Below, piece by piece: positions 1-8,097 of a DNA stretch of 64,000 nucleotides. Within the stretch, counting starts at the first letter, position 1. Each line of letters opens with the position of its first letter. The stretch is taken from assembly GCA_963733085.1 (NCBI GenBank), contig CAVTBY010000012.1, forward strand, positions 186,001 to 250,000. Reading direction: 5' to 3'. Origin of the DNA: Desertimonas sp963733085 (GTDB taxonomy: Bacteria; Actinomycetota; Acidimicrobiia; Acidimicrobiales; Ilumatobacteraceae). The notes below the pieces were generated by a model that made no database searches, was not told where the DNA came from, and saw only the letters and a list, made by a program, of their open reading frames with translations. A program made the position numbers and the translations under genes.

Positions 1-59
1 CGCCACCGACATTCCCCCGGAAGAAGTCGCCACATCGGCGCCCATCCGGGAGGTCAACG

Positions 60-698
60 ATGACGCTCACCGTCTGTTGGTCGGCAAAGGGGGGCAGCGG
101 CACGACGGTTGTCGCCGCCGCCCTCGCCCTCGGTTCGACGATCGATTCGTTGCTCGTCGATCTCGACGGCGAGTTGCCCGCGGCCCTCGGGGTACCAGAA
201 CCGAGCGGACAGGGTCTCAGCGACTGGTTCGCGTCCGAAGCCCCGGAGCGGGCCGTGCTCGACCTCGCCGTCAACGTCGCACCGAACACTCGTCTCATTC
301 CTCGCGGACCCGCAGCCAGTCCGCGGGAGTCGCCGCGCTGGGCGGGGCTGCGCACGTTCCTCTCGTCCTCACCGCTCGACGTGATCGTCGACGCCGGCTG
401 CGGGGAACCGCCAGCCGCCCTGCTCACCGAGACAGCGCGCGGACTGCTCGTCACGCGACCGTGCTACCTGGCGTTGACGCGAGCCTGCCGGCTGAGCCGA
501 CCCGGCGGCGTGATCCTCGTCGAGGAGCCGGGTCGAAGCCTCACCGCAGCCGACGTCGCCCGCGCCGTCGGAGCACCCGTCGTCGCCCGTGTCACCGTCG
601 ACCCGGCGATCGCCCGCGCCGTCGACGCCGGTCTGCTCGCCGCCCGCCTGCCGGCGTCGATGGTCAAGTCGCTGCAATCCGTTCGCAACGCCGCATGA
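60..698 (+). CDS. tadZ: TadZ/CpaE-like pilus assembly ATPase
   Basis: Small P-loop protein of 212 residues that starts with a deviant Walker A (KGGSGTT, residues 11-17), as in the MinD/ParA-like CpaE/TadZ proteins that place Flp/Tad pilus machines in the cell. A Walker B-like LLVDLDGE lies near residue 32. It is shorter than most TadZ proteins and has no receiver domain, which is common in actinobacterial versions. The stop overlaps the tadA start by 4 nt, and tadB and tadC follow in the same way, so it is almost certainly the first visible gene of a pilus operon that continues to the left. Confidence 0.8.
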   Translation: MTLTVCWSAKGGSGTTVVAAALALGSTIDSLLVDLDGELPAALGVPEPSGQGLSDWFASEAPERAVLDLAVNVAPNTRLIPRGPAASPRESPRWAGLRTFLSSSPLDVIVDAGCGEPPAALLTETARGLLVTRPCYLALTRACRLSRPGGVILVEEPGRSLTAADVARAVGAPVVARVTVDPAIARAVDAGLLAARLPASMVKSLQSVRNAA

Positions 699-1831
699 AC
701 GGGCCAACGGCCGTTCACGGCAGCGAAATCGACGAACGACTTGTGGCGGCGTTGTGCCAGGCCGCACAGGGCGAGCCGGGGAGCGCCGAGCAGGCGGTGC
801 GGGAACATGTCCGCCGCCTCGCGCCACTCGCCGGCGGAGACGCTCGCGAGCGATTGGTGAGCGCAGCCGTCGCTCGTCTCGACGGGCTCGGCCCGCTGGA
901 CGCTCTGCTCCACGACCCCGCTGTCGACGAGGTGCTCGTCAACGGCAGCGGAGAGATCTGGATCGAACGGTGCGGTGAGCTCCAACGCCGCGGCACAATC
1001 GGCGGCCCCGAACTCGCCGTCGTCATCGAGCGCATCCTCGCTCCGCTCGGGCGGCGCCTCGACCGTACGACCCCGATCGTCGATGCCCGCCTCGGCGACG
1101 GGACACGCGTGTGCGCCGTCGTTCCCCCGATCAGCGTCGACGGGACGATCCTGTCGTTGCGGCGCTTTCGGACCGAACCGCTCCCGCTCACCGCGTTCGG
1201 CGATGCGGCCGTCTGCGAGGCGCTCTGCGAGCTCGTCGCCCGTCGCTGCAACACCGTGATCTCCGGAGCGACGTCGTCCGGAAAGACATCGCTGCTGTCC
1301 AGCCTGCTCGGGCTCATCCGCGGGGGCGAGCGCGTCGTGCTGCTCGAGGACACGGCCGAGCTGGCTCCGCTCGCCGATCACGTCGTCCGCCTCGAAGCGC
1401 GACCGGGGACCACCGACGGCGTGCCAGCGATCACCGTCGAGCACCTCCTGCGCACAGCGCTGCGGTTGCGGCCCGACCGTCTCGTCGTCGGCGAGGTGCG
1501 CGGGGGCGAGGTCGTCGGCCTCGTCCAAGCGCTCAACACCGGCCACGACGGCTCGTGGTCGACGTGCCACGCCAACAGCGCCATCGACGCGTTGCATCGA
1601 CTCGAAACTCTCGTCGTTCAAGCGGCACCGGCATGGCCGCTGCGCGCCATCCGCGACCACATCGCGCGCTGCATCGATGCCGTCGTGCACGTCGAGAGAA
1701 CCTCCGGCGGCATGCGCCGCGTCAAGGAGATTTCCGAGGTGACCGACCGAGATGGCGCGCCGGCGACGCGGTCGATCGTGGCGGATGGACAACGGGTCGC
1801 CGAGTTCGAACGGTCGCGGGTCCCGGCATGA
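695..1831 (+). CDS. tadA: TadA/CpaF family secretion ATPase
   Basis: Type II/IV secretion ATPase of 378 residues that powers assembly of Flp/Tad pili. Visible motifs are the N-terminal LGPLDALLHDPAVDEVLVNG block typical of CpaF, Walker A SGATSSGKTSLL, an Asp box (LLEDTAEL), and Walker B LVVGEVRGGE followed by a His box around STCHANS. The ATG was chosen because it overlaps the tadZ stop (ATGA); the frame is open much further upstream but antisense-like there. It sits between tadZ and tadB as in other actinobacterial Tad loci. Confidence 0.92.
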   Translation: MNGPTAVHGSEIDERLVAALCQAAQGEPGSAEQAVREHVRRLAPLAGGDARERLVSAAVARLDGLGPLDALLHDPAVDEVLVNGSGEIWIERCGELQRRGTIGGPELAVVIERILAPLGRRLDRTTPIVDARLGDGTRVCAVVPPISVDGTILSLRRFRTEPLPLTAFGDAAVCEALCELVARRCNTVISGATSSGKTSLLSSLLGLIRGGERVVLLEDTAELAPLADHVVRLEARPGTTDGVPAITVEHLLRTALRLRPDRLVVGEVRGGEVVGLVQALNTGHDGSWSTCHANSAIDALHRLETLVVQAAPAWPLRAIRDHIARCIDAVVHVERTSGGMRRVKEISEVTDRDGAPATRSIVADGQRVAEFERSRVPA

Positions 1832-2517
1832 CGACCTCGCTGGACGCAGTCGGGGCGGCTGCGGCGACGTCACTCGCCGTCGCCGTACTGGCGACTGGTT
1901 TGACGAACCGACATCCTCGGCCGAGGGTTCCCATGATCGCTGTCACACGTCGACGTGTGCTGCCGCTCCGGCTTGCCCGCGGAGTCCCCCAACCCGGTCC
2001 CGACGACGTCGCCGACTGGTGTGAGCTCGTCGCCCGGTCACTGCGCAGCGGCAGTTCGCTGACCGCCGCGGTGGCGGCCGGCGCAGCGGCGGAGTCGTCG
2101 ATGGCCAGGGTGGTCGAGCCCGTTGTCCGTAACATCACACGCGGCGAGCCACTCGTGGTCGCCCTCGACGGCTCCGGAGTTGACCCCGTCAGTCCTCCTG
2201 GGCTGGCGTTCACCGTGCTGCGCTCGTGTGCCCGGTTCGGCGGGCCAGCGGCGATCCCCCTCGAACGGGCGGCGGCGACGTTGCGTGTCCGCGCCGCGGT
2301 CGCCGCCGAGCAACGGGCGCAGAGTGCGCAGGCGCAACTGTCGGCGCGTGTCCTCACACTCGTCCCGATCGCTCTACTCGGTTTGCTGGTCGTCACCGAC
2401 GCCAAAGTGCGCTCCGCGCTCGGCACACGAGCGGGATTCGCCGTGGTCGTCCTCGGCGGTGTGCTCAACGTCGCCGGTGCGCTGTGGATGCGCCGGATCA
2501 TCGGTCGTCCGAAATGA
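1828..2517 (+). CDS. tadB: TadB-like pilus platform membrane protein
   Basis: Integral membrane protein of 229 residues with a hydrophobic N-terminus, a cytoplasmic GspF/T2SSF-type helical region (about residues 50-160) and two C-terminal membrane helices (about 175-225). This is the compact actinobacterial form of the TadB inner-membrane platform. It starts with ATG overlapping the tadA stop and ends overlapping the tadC start. Assignment rests on topology, size and operon position more than on sharp motifs. Confidence 0.8.
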   Translation: MTTSLDAVGAAAATSLAVAVLATGLTNRHPRPRVPMIAVTRRRVLPLRLARGVPQPGPDDVADWCELVARSLRSGSSLTAAVAAGAAAESSMARVVEPVVRNITRGEPLVVALDGSGVDPVSPPGLAFTVLRSCARFGGPAAIPLERAAATLRVRAAVAAEQRAQSAQAQLSARVLTLVPIALLGLLVVTDAKVRSALGTRAGFAVVVLGGVLNVAGALWMRRIIGRPK

Positions 2518-3254
2518 ACGCGGTGGGGATGGTCGCCGGTGCTGCAGTCGCTGGTGCGATCGTCGTGGCGGCGTCGCGGCGTCGTCGGCGTGCCGGTCGC
2601 GCTCTGCCCAGTAGAGACGACGATTTTGGCCGGGCCGGTCAGCGCTGGCACCGCAACCGCGCGTTCCTCTTCGCTGTCGTGGCCGGTGCCGTTGTCACCG
2701 CTGTCGGTACTGCCGGCCCGGGTGTGACGATCATCGCCGGCGCTTGTGTCGCCGGGGCGATGGCGAGTCGCCGGCGCAGCGCCGAACGCGCGCGTCGTCA
2801 GGCGATTGCCGAAGCGATGCCTGACGCGATCGAGCTTCTCGTGATGTGCATCCACGCCGGATTGACGCCGGCCCAGGCGGTCGGCGAGTTGGCCCGGCTC
2901 GCGCCGCCGCCGGTTCGGCCTGGCTTCCAGGCCACCGAGCAGCGGCTGCACCGTGGTGCCGGCTTCGCCGACGCCCTGGCGGAGCTGACCGGGCACTGTG
3001 GTCCGAGCGCGCTGGCACTCGTGTCGGCGCTCGGCACCGCCGTGCGCGACGGCCTGCCCCTGGCCCCCGTGCTCGACCGCCTCACCGACGAGGCCAACGC
3101 AGGACGGCGACGAGCGGGCGAGGCGTCAGCCCGGCGGCTCCCCGTGCGCCTGTCGTTCCCGTTGGTCGTGTGCACGCTGCCCTCGTTCGTGCTCCTCGCC
3201 ATCGCGCCGGCCGTGCTCGGCGCCCTCTCGACGGTCCGCGGCTCGGCGCCGTGA
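2514..3254 (+). CDS. tadC: TadC-like pilus platform membrane protein
   Basis: 246-residue membrane protein with two N-terminal hydrophobic segments, a central T2SSF-like domain (PDAIELLVMCIHAGLTPAQA around residue 105) and C-terminal hydrophobic helices. Together with TadB it would form the platform that TadA acts on. Start ATG overlaps the tadB stop by 4 nt. A 52-nt gap with an AGAGAG ribosome site follows before the pilin gene. Confidence 0.82.
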   Translation: MNAVGMVAGAAVAGAIVVAASRRRRRAGRALPSRDDDFGRAGQRWHRNRAFLFAVVAGAVVTAVGTAGPGVTIIAGACVAGAMASRRRSAERARRQAIAEAMPDAIELLVMCIHAGLTPAQAVGELARLAPPPVRPGFQATEQRLHRGAGFADALAELTGHCGPSALALVSALGTAVRDGLPLAPVLDRLTDEANAGRRRAGEASARRLPVRLSFPLVVCTLPSFVLLAIAPAVLGALSTVRGSAP

Positions 3255-3306
3255 GCTGTCCGGCCACTCGCAGCGGCCACTGGCCGACCACCCAAAGAGA
3301 GACGTC

Positions 3307-3552
3307 ATGTATCAGTTGATCGCCCGACTCCACATAGCCTTGTTGCTCGTCACCGCTCCGGCTCCCGCTGCCGGCTTACGACGGAACTGGCGCGACGATC
3401 GCGGCCAGGCCACCACGGAGTACGCCCTCGTTCTGCTCGCCGCCGCCCTCGTCGCCCTGCTCGTCGTCGCCTGGGCGACTGCCGGAGGCGGAGGCGCCAA
3501 GGTCGCCCGCCTGTTCGGCCGCGTGATCGACTCGGTCATCGAAAAAGTGTGA
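3307..3552 (+). CDS. Flp/TadE-type small prepilin
   Basis: 81-residue protein with a positively charged leader ending in Gly, then QATTEYALVLL and a long hydrophobic helix. Gly followed by Glu at mature position 5 and Tyr at 6 is the class IVb prepilin processing pattern, so this is the likely Flp-type pilin subunit or a DUF4244-like relative. An AGAGAG ribosome site lies 7 nt before the ATG. The stop overlaps the GTG of the next gene. No prepilin peptidase is in the window; it would have to be encoded elsewhere. Confidence 0.72.
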   Translation: MYQLIARLHIALLLVTAPAPAAGLRRNWRDDRGQATTEYALVLLAAALVALLVVAWATAGGGGAKVARLFGRVIDSVIEKV

Positions 3553-3918
3553 GCCAATGGCGCGACGATCGCGGCCAGGCGGCAGTCGAGGTCGCCCTCG
3601 TGCTGCCTCTCGTCGTGATGTTCGCCCTCGGCGCTCTCCAAGTCGCTGTCGTCGCCCGCGATCAACTCGCCATCGAGTTCGTGGCGCGGCGAAGCGGCGC
3701 GCGCGGCGTCGGTCTCCGCAGATCCGCATGGTGCAGCTGCGGCGGCGGCGCAGCGGGTGACGAACCTCGCGCCGGTGGACGTAGCGGTCAGCGTCACCGC
3801 CGACCTGGTGCGTGTCCGGGTCCGCTATGTCAACGCGACCGACGTCGCCCTCGTCGGTACGGCGATCGGCGACGTCACGTTGGAGGCGACCGCCGCGATG
3901 GCGTGGGAACCACCATGA
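3549..3918 (+). pseudogene. tadE: TadE-like pseudopilin, frameshifted
   Basis: Starts at a GTG overlapping the pilin stop and reads RGQAAVEVALVLPLVVMFAL, the TadE prepilin signature (Gly, then Glu at position 5, then a hydrophobic helix). Near 3690 the reading frame changes. The protein continues as EAARAASVSADPHG in the +1 frame, which has strong GC at third codon positions, and ends at the TGA at 3916-3918. One extra base after the CGG codon at 3687-3689 explains it. Left uncorrected, the frame runs on to 3944 as an Arg-rich shadow. Either an assembly error or a true pseudogene. Confidence 0.72.
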
Positions 3919-3948
3919 ATGCGATCCCGTCGGCACTACGGTGACGCG

Positions 3949-4281
3949 ATGTCCCTGGACGTGACGTCCAGCGTCGTCGGCGGCCGGCCCGTCGTCGCCC
4001 TCGCCGGCACTGTCGACCTGGCCACCGTGCCGTCGCTGCACAACGCCCTGACGACGGCGATCCTCGACAACCCGCAGTCGACGATCGCCGTCGACCTCGG
4101 CGGTGTCGAGTCGCTCGACGACGTCGCCCTCGGGGTGCTTCTCGGCGCCGCCGGGCGGGCGCGACGAGGCGGCGGCGATCTCGTGGTCGTCGCCTCGGAC
4201 GATGCGATTCGTCAGCGCCTCGCCGTCACGGGGTTCGACCGGGCCATCACCGTGTCGGCATCGCTCGCACAGCAGTCGTAA
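3949..4281 (+). CDS. STAS-domain protein (anti-sigma antagonist-like)
   Basis: About 110 residues covering one STAS domain: the beta strand VALAGTVDLATVPSL, the STIAVDLGGVESLDDVALGVLL core and a C-terminal helix (GFDRAITVSASL). Anti-anti-sigma factors of the SpoIIAA/RsbV type carry a phosphorylatable Ser in the D-S-[ST]-G loop; here that loop reads SLDDVALG, so the usual Ser phosphosite is not obvious. An alternative in-frame ATG lies at 3919, right after the tadE stop. Role in regulating the Tad locus is possible but unproven. Confidence 0.75.
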   Translation: MSLDVTSSVVGGRPVVALAGTVDLATVPSLHNALTTAILDNPQSTIAVDLGGVESLDDVALGVLLGAAGRARRGGGDLVVVASDDAIRQRLAVTGFDRAITVSASLAQQS

Positions 4282-4290
4282 CCCGTCCAT

Positions 4291-4349
4291 TGGAGTGTCA
4301 GCTGTCGAGTTTCTCGGCAGCTGACACTCCATCGACAGCAAACACTCCA
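4291..4349. repeat. 59-nt intergenic hairpin, family C copy 1
   Basis: Outer arms TGGAGTGT and ACACTCCA close a 59-nt structure that lies 9 nt after the STAS stop and 1 nt before the rsgA stop, so it is shared by two convergent genes. A competing inner hairpin pairs GGAGTGTCAGCTG with CAGCTGACACTCC (4292-4330), so two folds are possible. The same layout recurs at 56320-56378. There is no U-tract on either side. Confidence 0.75.
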
Positions 4350-4350
4350 A

Positions 4351-5409
4351 TCAATCGGACTCGGAGGCTTCGGGGGGTGGGCGGCGGCGGCGATCGGCTC
4401 GTTTGAGGTTGGCTTCTTGCTCGGCCTCGAGGGCGGCCTCCTCGGCGACGAGACGTTCGAGGTTGGCGAACCGCTCGGGATCGAGACGACCCTCGGCGAT
4501 GGCCAGGCGGACTGCACAACCCGGCTCGCGATCGTGCTTGCAGTCGCGGAAGCGGCACTGGTCCATCAACTCGAAGACGTCACTGAACGCCCGCTCGATC
4601 CCGCGTCCCGACAACCACAGCGACATCGCCCGGACGCCAGGGGTGTCGATCAGCCAGCCGCCGTCGTCGGGTACAGCGAGCAGCTCGGCGGCGACGGTGG
4701 TGTGGCGGCCGCGGTGATCGCCGCGCACCTCGTTGGTCGCCTGGCGCTGCTCGCCGAGGACGGCGTTGACGAGCGTCGACTTGCCGACGCCGCTCGACCC
4801 GAGGAACGCCACGGTCAGTCCCGCACCGAGCATCCCGCGCAGCTCGTCGAGCCCGTCGTCGGTGCGTCCGCTGGACACGAGCACGGGCACCCCCAGGGCG
4901 ACCTCCTGCAGCTCGCGTCGGGGCGGCTCCGGGTCATCGACCAGGTCGCTCTTCGTGAGCAGGACCACCGGGTCTGCGCCGCTGTCGAAGGCGAGCACGA
5001 GCTCGCGTTCGAGGCGACGCTGATTTGGAGCCACGGCAAAGGAGTGGCAGAGGAACACGACGTCGATGTTGGCGGCGAGGGTGTGGGCGACCGCCCGCGC
5101 CCCTTCGAACGACGCCCGACGCACGAACGCCGAGCGACGTTCGAGCACGTGATCGACGCGTTCGCCGTCCGCCGACGCCACCACCCAGTCGCCGACAGCG
5201 ACGTCGGCACCGATGTTGCGGACTCGGTCGGGTCCAGTCCCATCGTCCGCGGGAACGAGGAGCGAGCTCCAGCCTCGATCGATCCGCCACACCCGGGCTG
5301 GTGACCCAATCGACCCGAGCTCTTCCCAGGCCATTCGCAAGTCGTCGTCCCACCCGAGACCCTCGCGGGTCGCTGCTGTCACGACGGCGACGGTAGTGAC
5401 CGATGGCAT
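4351..5409 (-). CDS. rsgA: Ribosome small subunit-dependent GTPase A
   Basis: RsgA/YloQ assists late 30S subunit maturation. The circularly permuted GTPase motifs are in the family order: G4 LLTKSDLVDD, then G1 GSSGVGKSTL, G2-region T, and G3 DTPGVR. A C-terminal zinc knuckle follows (C-RFRD-C-KHDREPG-C). An OB-fold precedes the GTPase. The ATG at 5409 (MPSVTTVAVV) was chosen; the frame is open to a TTG at 5478, but those residues look non-native. Ends next to a convergent STAS gene with a hairpin between. Confidence 0.93.
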   Translation of the reverse strand: MPSVTTVAVVTAATREGLGWDDDLRMAWEELGSIGSPARVWRIDRGWSSLLVPADDGTGPDRVRNIGADVAVGDWVVASADGERVDHVLERRSAFVRRASFEGARAVAHTLAANIDVVFLCHSFAVAPNQRRLERELVLAFDSGADPVVLLTKSDLVDDPEPPRRELQEVALGVPVLVSSGRTDDGLDELRGMLGAGLTVAFLGSSGVGKSTLVNAVLGEQRQATNEVRGDHRGRHTTVAAELLAVPDDGGWLIDTPGVRAMSLWLSGRGIERAFSDVFELMDQCRFRDCKHDREPGCAVRLAIAEGRLDPERFANLERLVAEEAALEAEQEANLKRADRRRRPPPEASESD

Positions 5410-5541
5410 GAGGTGCCGTGCGGCATTTGGAACGAACCTGCTCGGCAGGGACTCCGAGGTGCCAACAGTCACAGCCAAAATCTCTTAGTTCATGAGGAAC
5501 CTACTAGACACGCCAGCACAGCGCCTGCGTAGCATCGCGCC

Positions 5542-7863
5542 ATGCTCGTACGTCTCGCTCGCCGTTGCGTGCGCCACCGCTGGATCGTCATCGGCGCCTG
5601 GGTCGCGGTCCTGTTCCTCGTCAACGGCATCGCCCAAGCCATCGGTCCGGACTGGCGCACCGAGTTCGTCCTGCCCAGCGGCGAGGCTCGCGAGGTGCAA
5701 GACACGCTGGAACAAGCCCTGCCCGATCGGGCCGCTTTCTCCGGTTCGATCGTCATCAAGGCGGAGCAGGGAATCGAGACCCCGGAGGTCCAGGAGCGCT
5801 TCGCGCAGTTGATGGAGCGCGCCGACGAGGTCGAGGGAGTCACCGTCAATCCGATTCAAGTCTCGGAGGACGGAACGATTGGCTTCGCCCAACTCGACAT
5901 CGCCGACCGGCAGTTCGAGCAGCTCGTCGAGGACGGCGACTTCATACGCGACTACGGCGACGAGCTTCCCGAGATCGACGGAGTACAAGTCGAGTACGGC
6001 GGTGACCTGTTCTCCGAGTTCGAGCTTCCCGAGAGCGAGCTGTACGGAATCCTCGCCGCGGTGGTCATCTTGATCATCGCCTTCGGCTCGGTTCTGGCGA
6101 TGGGCCTGCCGATCGGCACCGCCTTGTTCGGCCTCGGCTGTGCCACGGCGATCGTCACGCTGCTCAGCAACCCGATCGCCATGCCCAACTTCACGTCGGC
6201 GATGGTGGCGATGATCGGCATCGGCGTCGGAATCGACTACGCCCTGTTCATCGTCACCCGCTATCGAGAGGCATTACACGCCGGCCTCTCGCCGGAGGAC
6301 TCGGTCGCCGAAGCGATTGACACGAGCGGCCGGGCCGTGATCTTCGCCGGCACGACCGTCGTCATCTCACTGATGGGCCTCACGCTGATCGGCCTGGAGT
6401 TCGTCACCGCCGTCGCCATCGCCGCGGCGGTCGGCGTGGTGCTGATGGTCCTCGTGTCGCTGACGCTCTTGCCGGCGCTGCTCGGCTGGGTGGGCGACCG
6501 CATCGACGTGACAACTCGCGCCGCGCTGATCGCCGTTGCCCTCGTCGTCGTCGGCCTGTTCGTCGGCGTCACGTTCAGCGCTGCGGCGGTCTCGATCATC
6601 GCCGTAGTACTCGCCGTCGGCGTGGTCGTCGCCAGCTTCTTCTTCAAGGGCTCGCTGCGCCAGCACATCCCGCATCGCCGCGAGCGCCCGAAGGAACAGC
6701 GCTTCTGGTTCCGCTGGAGCCGCGTCGTCCAGCATCACCCCTGGCGCAGTGCCATCGGTGCAGTGGCGTTCCTGCTCATCCTGGCGATTCCGCTGCTCTC
6801 GTTGCGCCTCGGCTTCGGCGACTACGGCAACTATCCGGAGAGTCAGACCGTGCGCCGAGCCTATGACCTCCTCGCCGAGGGGTTCGGTCCGGGGAGCAAC
6901 GGTCCGTTCGTCATCACCGTCGAGGGCGACGAGGCCAACGATCCAGAGGCGCTCGATCAATTCGTCGGCACGTTGAGCGCAACGGAGGGCGTCGCGTTCG
7001 CCACCACCGCAGACGAGGATGTCGACGACCTTGCCGTCGTATTCCTCTACCCGACCACGGCACCGCAAGATGCCGAAACTGACGACCTCGTCGACGAATT
7101 ACGCGACAACGTGATCCCGGCGACCGATGTCGAGGCCAAGGTGGGCGGGGCGACACCCGGTTCCTCCGACTTCGCCGAGTACATGGGTGAGCGAATGCCG
7201 TGGCTGCTCGGCGTCGTCCTGTTGCTCAGCTTCCTGCTGTTGATGGCCGTCTTCCGCAGCATCCTCGTGCCGCTGAAGGCGGTGATCATGAACCTGCTGT
7301 CCGTCGGTGCGGCGTACGGCGTACTCGTGGCGATCTTCCAGTGGGGCTGGGCCTCCGAGTTGATCGGCGTCGACCGCAGCGGGCCGATCGACGCCTGGAT
7401 TCCGATGTTCCTGTTCGCCATCGTCTTCGGCTTGTCGATGGACTACGAGGTGTTCCTGCTGTCGCGGATCAAGGAGGAGTACGACCGCGGCGTCCGGCGC
7501 GGCCGACCGGACAACAACCTCGCCGTGGCCGACGGCTTGGCCATCACGGCTCGCGTGATCACCGCCGCCGCGCTCATCATGTTCTGCGTCTTCGGCGCCT
7601 TCGTCCTCGGCGACGACCGCTCGTTGAAACTGTTCGGCCTCGGTCTCGCCGTTGCCGTGCTGATCGACGCGACAATCGTGCGCCTCCTCCTGGTGCCGGC
7701 AACGATGGAGTTGCTCGGTGACAAGAACTGGTGGATCCCCAAGTGGCTCGACCGCATCCTCCCGAAGATCGACGTCGAGGGCCACCACCGCGAGCACGAC
7801 GAGGTGCCGGGTCCGCCGACCGAAGCCGGCGAGGACCAGGAGCGCCAACCGACTCCGGTCTAA
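5542..7863 (+). CDS. MMPL-family RND transporter
   Basis: 773-residue RND-type exporter with the two-fold MMPL architecture. There is one N-terminal membrane helix (residues 15-33), a periplasmic domain, five helices including GVGIDYALFIVTRYRE, a cytoplasmic stretch, then the second half with the matching GLSMDYEVFLLSRIKEEY. The paired Asp-Tyr signatures in helices 4 and 10 are the expected proton-relay residues. Such proteins export lipids or drugs; the substrate cannot be read from the sequence. Starts at ATG; no linked regulator. Confidence 0.9.
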   Translation: MLVRLARRCVRHRWIVIGAWVAVLFLVNGIAQAIGPDWRTEFVLPSGEAREVQDTLEQALPDRAAFSGSIVIKAEQGIETPEVQERFAQLMERADEVEGVTVNPIQVSEDGTIGFAQLDIADRQFEQLVEDGDFIRDYGDELPEIDGVQVEYGGDLFSEFELPESELYGILAAVVILIIAFGSVLAMGLPIGTALFGLGCATAIVTLLSNPIAMPNFTSAMVAMIGIGVGIDYALFIVTRYREALHAGLSPEDSVAEAIDTSGRAVIFAGTTVVISLMGLTLIGLEFVTAVAIAAAVGVVLMVLVSLTLLPALLGWVGDRIDVTTRAALIAVALVVVGLFVGVTFSAAAVSIIAVVLAVGVVVASFFFKGSLRQHIPHRRERPKEQRFWFRWSRVVQHHPWRSAIGAVAFLLILAIPLLSLRLGFGDYGNYPESQTVRRAYDLLAEGFGPGSNGPFVITVEGDEANDPEALDQFVGTLSATEGVAFATTADEDVDDLAVVFLYPTTAPQDAETDDLVDELRDNVIPATDVEAKVGGATPGSSDFAEYMGERMPWLLGVVLLLSFLLLMAVFRSILVPLKAVIMNLLSVGAAYGVLVAIFQWGWASELIGVDRSGPIDAWIPMFLFAIVFGLSMDYEVFLLSRIKEEYDRGVRRGRPDNNLAVADGLAITARVITAAALIMFCVFGAFVLGDDRSLKLFGLGLAVAVLIDATIVRLLLVPATMELLGDKNWWIPKWLDRILPKIDVEGHHREHDEVPGPPTEAGEDQERQPTPV

Positions 7864-7898
7864 AGGCACCAAATTGGTGACGAAAGGGCTCGGCTGCT

Positions 7899-7949
7899 CG
7901 TTTGTGTCAGCGAATGTGCACGTAGAGCGCACTCTTGCTGACACAAACG
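7899..7949. repeat. 51-nt intergenic hairpin, family A copy 1
   Basis: Arms CGTTTGTGTCAGC and GCTGACACAAACG form a 13-bp outer stem around a variable centre. It starts 36 nt after the MMPL stop and 149 nt before topA. Copies with the same TTTGTGTCAG/CTGACACAAA-like arms lie at 18590-18640 and 40043-40091. No U-tract follows. Confidence 0.8.
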
Positions 7950-8097
7950 CCGGATCCGTCCGACCAGCCGGCCCGCACCTCCCTCCAGAGCAACACAACC
8001 GTGGTCTCGCCACCACCAGACCCGTCGCAGCCCGATCGGCGCGCCTTCCTAACTGGTAACGCCCGGTTCGAGTGGCGCTGGATAACCTCCGCGGCCA

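Noticed and set aside
1..63. Possible 3' end of a gene before tadZ, ending in a TGA overlapping the tadZ ATG
   Set aside because: The frame with that stop has poor third-position GC over its 20 codons, and the frame with good GC has no stop. Too short to decide.
77..694. Long open frame upstream of tadA in the same frame
   Set aside because: Arg-rich composition typical of an off-frame reading of tadZ; the ATGA overlap at 695 marks the real start.
7861..7880. CACCAAATTGGTG mini-palindrome after the MMPL gene
   Set aside because: Only 13 bp, AT-centred and single-copy; the family A hairpin just behind it is the stronger 3' signal.
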